Shown here: in pieces, positions 62,507-64,000 of the stretch
How the letters are laid out: every line of letters starts with the position of its first letter
Numbering within the stretch: the stretch's first letter is position 1
Source of the DNA: Acinetobacter guillouiae CIP 63.46
Lineage (GTDB): Bacteria > Pseudomonadota > Gammaproteobacteria > Pseudomonadales > Moraxellaceae
Direction: 5' to 3'
Assembly: GCF_000368145.1 (NCBI RefSeq)
Contig: NZ_KB849281.1
Location: forward strand, 259,712 to 323,711
DNA length: 64,000 nt
Program-made: the position numbers and the translations under genes
Notes under the pieces: model-generated
Told to the model about the DNA's origin: nothing
The model's database searches: none
Seen by the model: the letters and a program-made list of their open reading frames with translations, nothing else

Positions 62507-63907
62507 TTAAATATGGATTGCACGTTGCATTGCCGATAAAACCGACTCATGCATCGCCTCAGATAACGTAGGATGTGGGAAAATAACCTGTGCTAGGCTT
62601 TCATCAGTGGCTTCTAAATATTTAGCGATGGCAAAGCCCTGAATATGTTCAGTGACCTCATGACCCACCATGTGTGCCCCCAACAATTCCCCTGTTTCTT
62701 GATTAAAAATAGTTTTTACAAATCTTGTGGTCTCGCCTAAAGCCAAAGCTTTACCATTGGCTTGTAAAGGGAACTTACCCACATTGATTGTAAAACCTGC
62801 TGCTTTGGCTTTTTGCTCGCTTAGCCCAATACTTGCAACCTGCGGATGGGTAAAAATACACCCTGGAATTTGGCTACGATCTAAAACATGTACATGCGTC
62901 AGTCCAGCAATTTTCTCCACACATAAAATTGCTTCATGACTGGCTTTATGTGCCAAGCATGGCGCACCTGCGACATCACCAATGGCATACACTCCAACCA
63001 CATTGGTCTTACACCACGGATCAACTTTGATAAAACCATGCTCAAACTCAATACCCAATGTTTCTAAACCCAGATTTTGAGTATTGGGTTGCACACCGAT
63101 TGCGGAAAGGACTTTTTCAACAGTGATGGTTTGTACACCTGTTGCAGTTTCAACATGACAATGTACTTGGCCCTTGTCGATTTCGATGTTTTGTACAGCG
63201 GCTTCAGTCAAAACCGTCATGCCATGCTGTTCAAATTGCTTTTGCACATATTTGGCAACGTCAAGGTCTTCACTGGGTAGGATCTGTTTGGCAATATCAA
63301 CCAAGGTGACTTGACAGCCTAAGTCCTGATATAAACTGGCAAACTCACTGCCAATGGCCCCTGAACCAATCACCAGAAGTGATTTCGGCAATTGTTCTGG
63401 GACTAAAGCCTCTTTATAACTCCAGACATGCTGTCCATCGACAGGAACATGCGCTAAATTGGCGGCTCTAGCACCCGTTGCCACAATAATATGCGGTGCA
63501 GAAATCTGTTGTTTTTGACCCTTTGTATCAGTCAGTTCTAAGCGTTCTTTCGCGATAAATTGAGCGCTTGCATTAAAAACAGTAACTTGATTCTTTTTCA
63601 GTAATTGCCTAATCCCTTGTACCAACTGTTCTGACACCTGACGGCTATGACGTACCAGTTGTTGGATATCAAAATCAATCGCCCCCAAAGAAAAACCAAA
63701 CTGTTGTGAATGTTTAAATTGCTGTGCAAGTGCCGCGCCACTCAATAAAGCTTTGGTTGGAATACAGCCCCAATTCAGGCAAATGCCACCCAAATGCTGT
63801 TCTTCAACAATCGCTGTTTTTAAGCCCAGTTGGGCTGCACGAATCGCAGCCACATAGCCACCTGGACCAGCGCCTATCACAATAAGATCAAATTGTGTGT
63901 CTGACAT
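62507..63907 (-). CDS. acoL: dihydrolipoamide dehydrogenase (E3) of the acetoin dehydrogenase complex
   Basis: A 466-aa flavoprotein: FAD loop [17 protein letters not shown], redox disulfide in [15 protein letters not shown] (Cys43, Cys48), NAD loop [11 protein letters not shown], and C-terminal [12 protein letters not shown] with the catalytic His. It reoxidises lipoamide of the E2 subunit. Context after an E2 gene and before budC and bdhA points to the acetoin dehydrogenase complex. ATG 63907 sits 7 bp from GGAG; ATG 63913 would be only 1 bp from it. Confidence 0.92.
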   Translation of the reverse strand: MSDTQFDLIVIGAGPGGYVAAIRAAQLGLKTAIVEEQHLGGICLNWGCIPTKALLSGAALAQQFKHSQQFGFSLGAIDFDIQQLVRHSRQVSEQLVQGIRQLLKKNQVTVFNASAQFIAKERLELTDTKGQKQQISAPHIIVATGARAANLAHVPVDGQHVWSYKEALVPEQLPKSLLVIGSGAIGSEFASLYQDLGCQVTLVDIAKQILPSEDLDVAKYVQKQFEQHGMTVLTEAAVQNIEIDKGQVHCHVETATGVQTITVEKVLSAIGVQPNTQNLGLETLGIEFEHGFIKVDPWCKTNVVGVYAIGDVAGAPCLAHKASHEAILCVEKIAGLTHVHVLDRSQIPGCIFTHPQVASIGLSEQKAKAAGFTINVGKFPLQANGKALALGETTRFVKTIFNQETGELLGAHMVGHEVTEHIQGFAIAKYLEATDESLAQVIFPHPTLSEAMHESVLSAMQRAIHI

Positions 63908-63917
63908 GCTCATGCTC

Positions 63918-64000
63918 CTACACCAAAATCAATGCAGGATTTTCAACAAACTGCTTAAATGCTGCCAAGAACTGTGCGCCTAACGCACCATCAATCACCC
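63918..64000 (-). CDS. acoC: dihydrolipoamide acetyltransferase (E2), 3' end
   Basis: About 27 C-terminal codons are visible before the TAG stop; the rest lies beyond the window. Reading VIDGALGAQFLAAFKQFVEN, then PALILV, this matches the E2 catalytic-domain end (normally RVIDGA-G-FL--FK). It lies 10 bp upstream of the dehydrogenase gene, in acetoin operon order. Assignment to acoC rather than another E2 rests on the neighbours. Confidence 0.75.
   Translation of the reverse strand, partial: VIDGALGAQFLAAFKQFVENPALILV

Noticed and set aside
1-64000. CRISPR arrays, insertion sequences, integrases, prophage, rRNA and tRNA genes
   Set aside because: I looked for regularly spaced repeats, transposase motifs and terminal inverted repeats, and for conserved RNA sequences, and saw none. 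The only long direct repeat is the terminator pair at 9954 and 10808.

Overview
The window looks like the chromosome of an Acinetobacter-type gammaproteobacterium (Moraxellaceae). It is AT-rich, carries a Zur-linked zinc-sparing locus of the kind known from Acinetobacter (ZigA-like GTPase, zinc-regulated peptidase lipoprotein, FolE2, second dihydroorotase), and ends in an acetoin/butanediol operon. I saw no rRNA, tRNA, CRISPR array, transposase or phage gene.

Region 1 (1-7 kb): the 3' end of a TonB-dependent receptor, then a zinc-starvation locus arranged around one perfect palindromic Zur-like operator (3527-3554). zrlA-like and zigA-like genes read left; folE2, a gamma-carbonic-anhydrase-like gene and a dihydroorotase gene read right. 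Region 2 (6.6-9.8 kb): a MerR-family regulator, an old-yellow-enzyme oxidoreductase and an alpha/beta hydrolase. They are tied together by three near-identical MerR promoters with 19-bp spacers; one of these points at no gene. A small SRPBCC gene lies between two copies of a duplicated terminator (10.0-10.9 kb).

Region 3 (10.9-49.7 kb) is the main discovery: about 39 kb of organosulfur acquisition genes bound together by eleven sigma-54 promoters. Each has GG and GC exactly 12 bp apart. Nearly all also have an upstream TGTTG-N6-CAACA palindrome 60-110 bp away, the likely enhancer site of the SfnR-like activator at 28122-29192. The set includes three TonB-dependent receptors, a dedicated tonB-exbB-exbD operon, an SsuABC-like ABC importer, a complete accessory tatABC, and an Opp/Dpp-type importer with two Tat-signal binding proteins. 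It also includes four flavin-dependent LLM monooxygenases, an SfnB/DszC-like flavoprotein monooxygenase, two proteins keeping the DszB desulfinase active-site pattern, a class II aldolase-like protein, a secreted lipase-like esterase and a heterodimeric ABC exporter. I infer one sulfur-starvation system running from outer-membrane capture, through periplasmic delivery, to cytoplasmic C-S bond cleavage.

Region 4 (49.9-60.3 kb): a ferric-siderophore uptake island with a receptor, a FatB-like binding protein, ATPase, two permeases, a YbtPQ-like pair of ABC proteins, a Fur-like box and a TetR regulator. Region 5 (60.6-64 kb): butanediol dehydrogenase, acetoin reductase, dihydrolipoamide dehydrogenase and the 3' end of an E2 acyltransferase, all leftward, from an acetoin catabolism operon.

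Start codons were moved downstream from the longest reading frame where the Shine-Dalgarno sequence, signal peptide, operator position or gene overlap favoured it.
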